Positions 51,513 to 64,000 of a DNA stretch of 64,000 bases are shown piece after piece. Position 1 is the stretch's first letter, and each line of letters opens with the position of its first letter. Both the position numbers and the translations under genes were made by a program. Origin of the DNA: Streptomyces flaveolus (GTDB lineage Bacteria > Actinomycetota > Actinomycetes > Streptomycetales > Streptomycetaceae). Under the pieces are notes generated by a model. That model was not told the DNA's origin. It saw only the letters and a list, made by a program, of their open reading frames with translations, and did no database searches. The stretch is taken from contig NZ_JNWV01000002.1 of NCBI RefSeq assembly GCF_000716535.1, forward strand, positions 186,001 through 250,000, written 5' to 3'.

Positions 51513-51965
51513 ACACGGGTGCCCGCGCGTCCGGGCCCGTGGCGCCGATTCCGCGGGACACCGCTCGTGCCTTGGCGGACTCGGCCCTCGGGCCGTGGTT
51601 CGGCGGTGCCGGTCCGGCGACTGCTCCGGTGCCCGGCCCGGGCTCGTCTCCCCACGGCTCGGGTGGCCCCGGGGACGATCCTGTCCGGGCCCCTCGGGCC
51701 TGGCGCCGGTCTTGCTTCCGGTCGGTACCGCTGGTGGCGGGGTGCTCCCGGCCCCGGCGGCCACGGTCACCGGCCGGGTCGTCCCCGCATCGGCCAGGTC
51801 ACCTCGCCGTCGCCTGCCCGGACCGGTGGCCGTCACCGGGCACGTGGCCCTTCCGCTCGCCGGTCGCCCCGGTGCCGGGCACCCGGTCGGCCCCCGCATG
51901 CCGCACCGCACCTTCCGCGCACACCCGGCGCGCCGCATCGTCCCGCTCTCCAAAGGACTTCACCC
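51513..51965. other. 453-base gap before the NRPS gene
   Basis: GC-rich, proline/glycine-like composition with no consistent coding bias and no ribosome site before any short frame. No MbtH-type gene is present here. It may hold the NRPS promoter or be read through from the hydrolase gene. Confidence 0.5.

Positions 51966-64000
<12,035 letters not shown>

Overview
The window is actinobacterial chromosome, almost certainly Streptomyces. GC content is very high, third codon positions are nearly all G or C, starts are often GTG or TTG behind GGAGG-type ribosome sites, and TTA codons are almost absent. It also carries typical Streptomyces families: a subtilisin inhibitor, SpoIIE-type phosphatases, NHLM exporters and an NRPS. 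No phage, insertion sequence, CRISPR array, rRNA or tRNA was recognised.

Layout. 1-4.5 kb: end of a cytochrome P450 with its ferredoxin, a GH114-like lipoprotein, an aldo/keto reductase, and a phytanoyl-CoA dioxygenase-like enzyme divergent from an AraC regulator. 4.7-10.7 kb: a membrane protein combining sigma-like helices, a zinc-finger motif and a ricin lectin domain; a universal stress protein with an ArsB-like permease; two lipoproteins. 10.9-15.3 kb: a signalling island of Ser/Thr kinase, ECF sigma factor and PAS/GAF/SpoIIE/ATPase protein. 15.5-21 kb: GH2 glycosidase, a displaced 176-bp copy of part of the lectin gene, a 2OG oxygenase with an O6-alkylguanine methyltransferase, and an RHH/Fic-like toxin-antitoxin pair. 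21.3-31 kb: the second lectin-domain paralogue, an alpha-hydroxy-acid oxidase, an NCS1 permease, a subtilisin inhibitor, a CDGSH/methyltransferase/haem-oxygenase-like operon and an MFS exporter. 31.1-36 kb: an SDR/EamA/NodB-deacetylase operon, a GT28-type glycosyltransferase and a YihY-type membrane protein.

36-42.2 kb is a compact secretion locus: a 72-residue double-glycine peptide precursor, an HlyD protein, a C39 peptidase ABC transporter and an NHLM ABC transporter. There is no modification enzyme, and the predicted core has no cysteine, no aromatic residue and one charged residue, so it does not fit the usual lantipeptide label. 42.6-48.8 kb holds a thioesterase, a streptogrisin-like protease with a GAGDQ-repeat tail and a second SpoIIE protein, separated by unusual intergenic tandem repeats.

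48.8-64 kb is the left part of a nonribosomal peptide cluster. It has a P450 with two TTA codons, a serine hydrolase with one TTA codon and the hallmarks of a stand-alone PBP-type thioesterase, and an NRPS (A-T-C-A-T-E-C-A-T-E-C...) that runs off the window. Module 3 has a valine-type code with an epimerase, so the product probably contains D-Val. The TTA codons suggest bldA-dependent, development-linked production.
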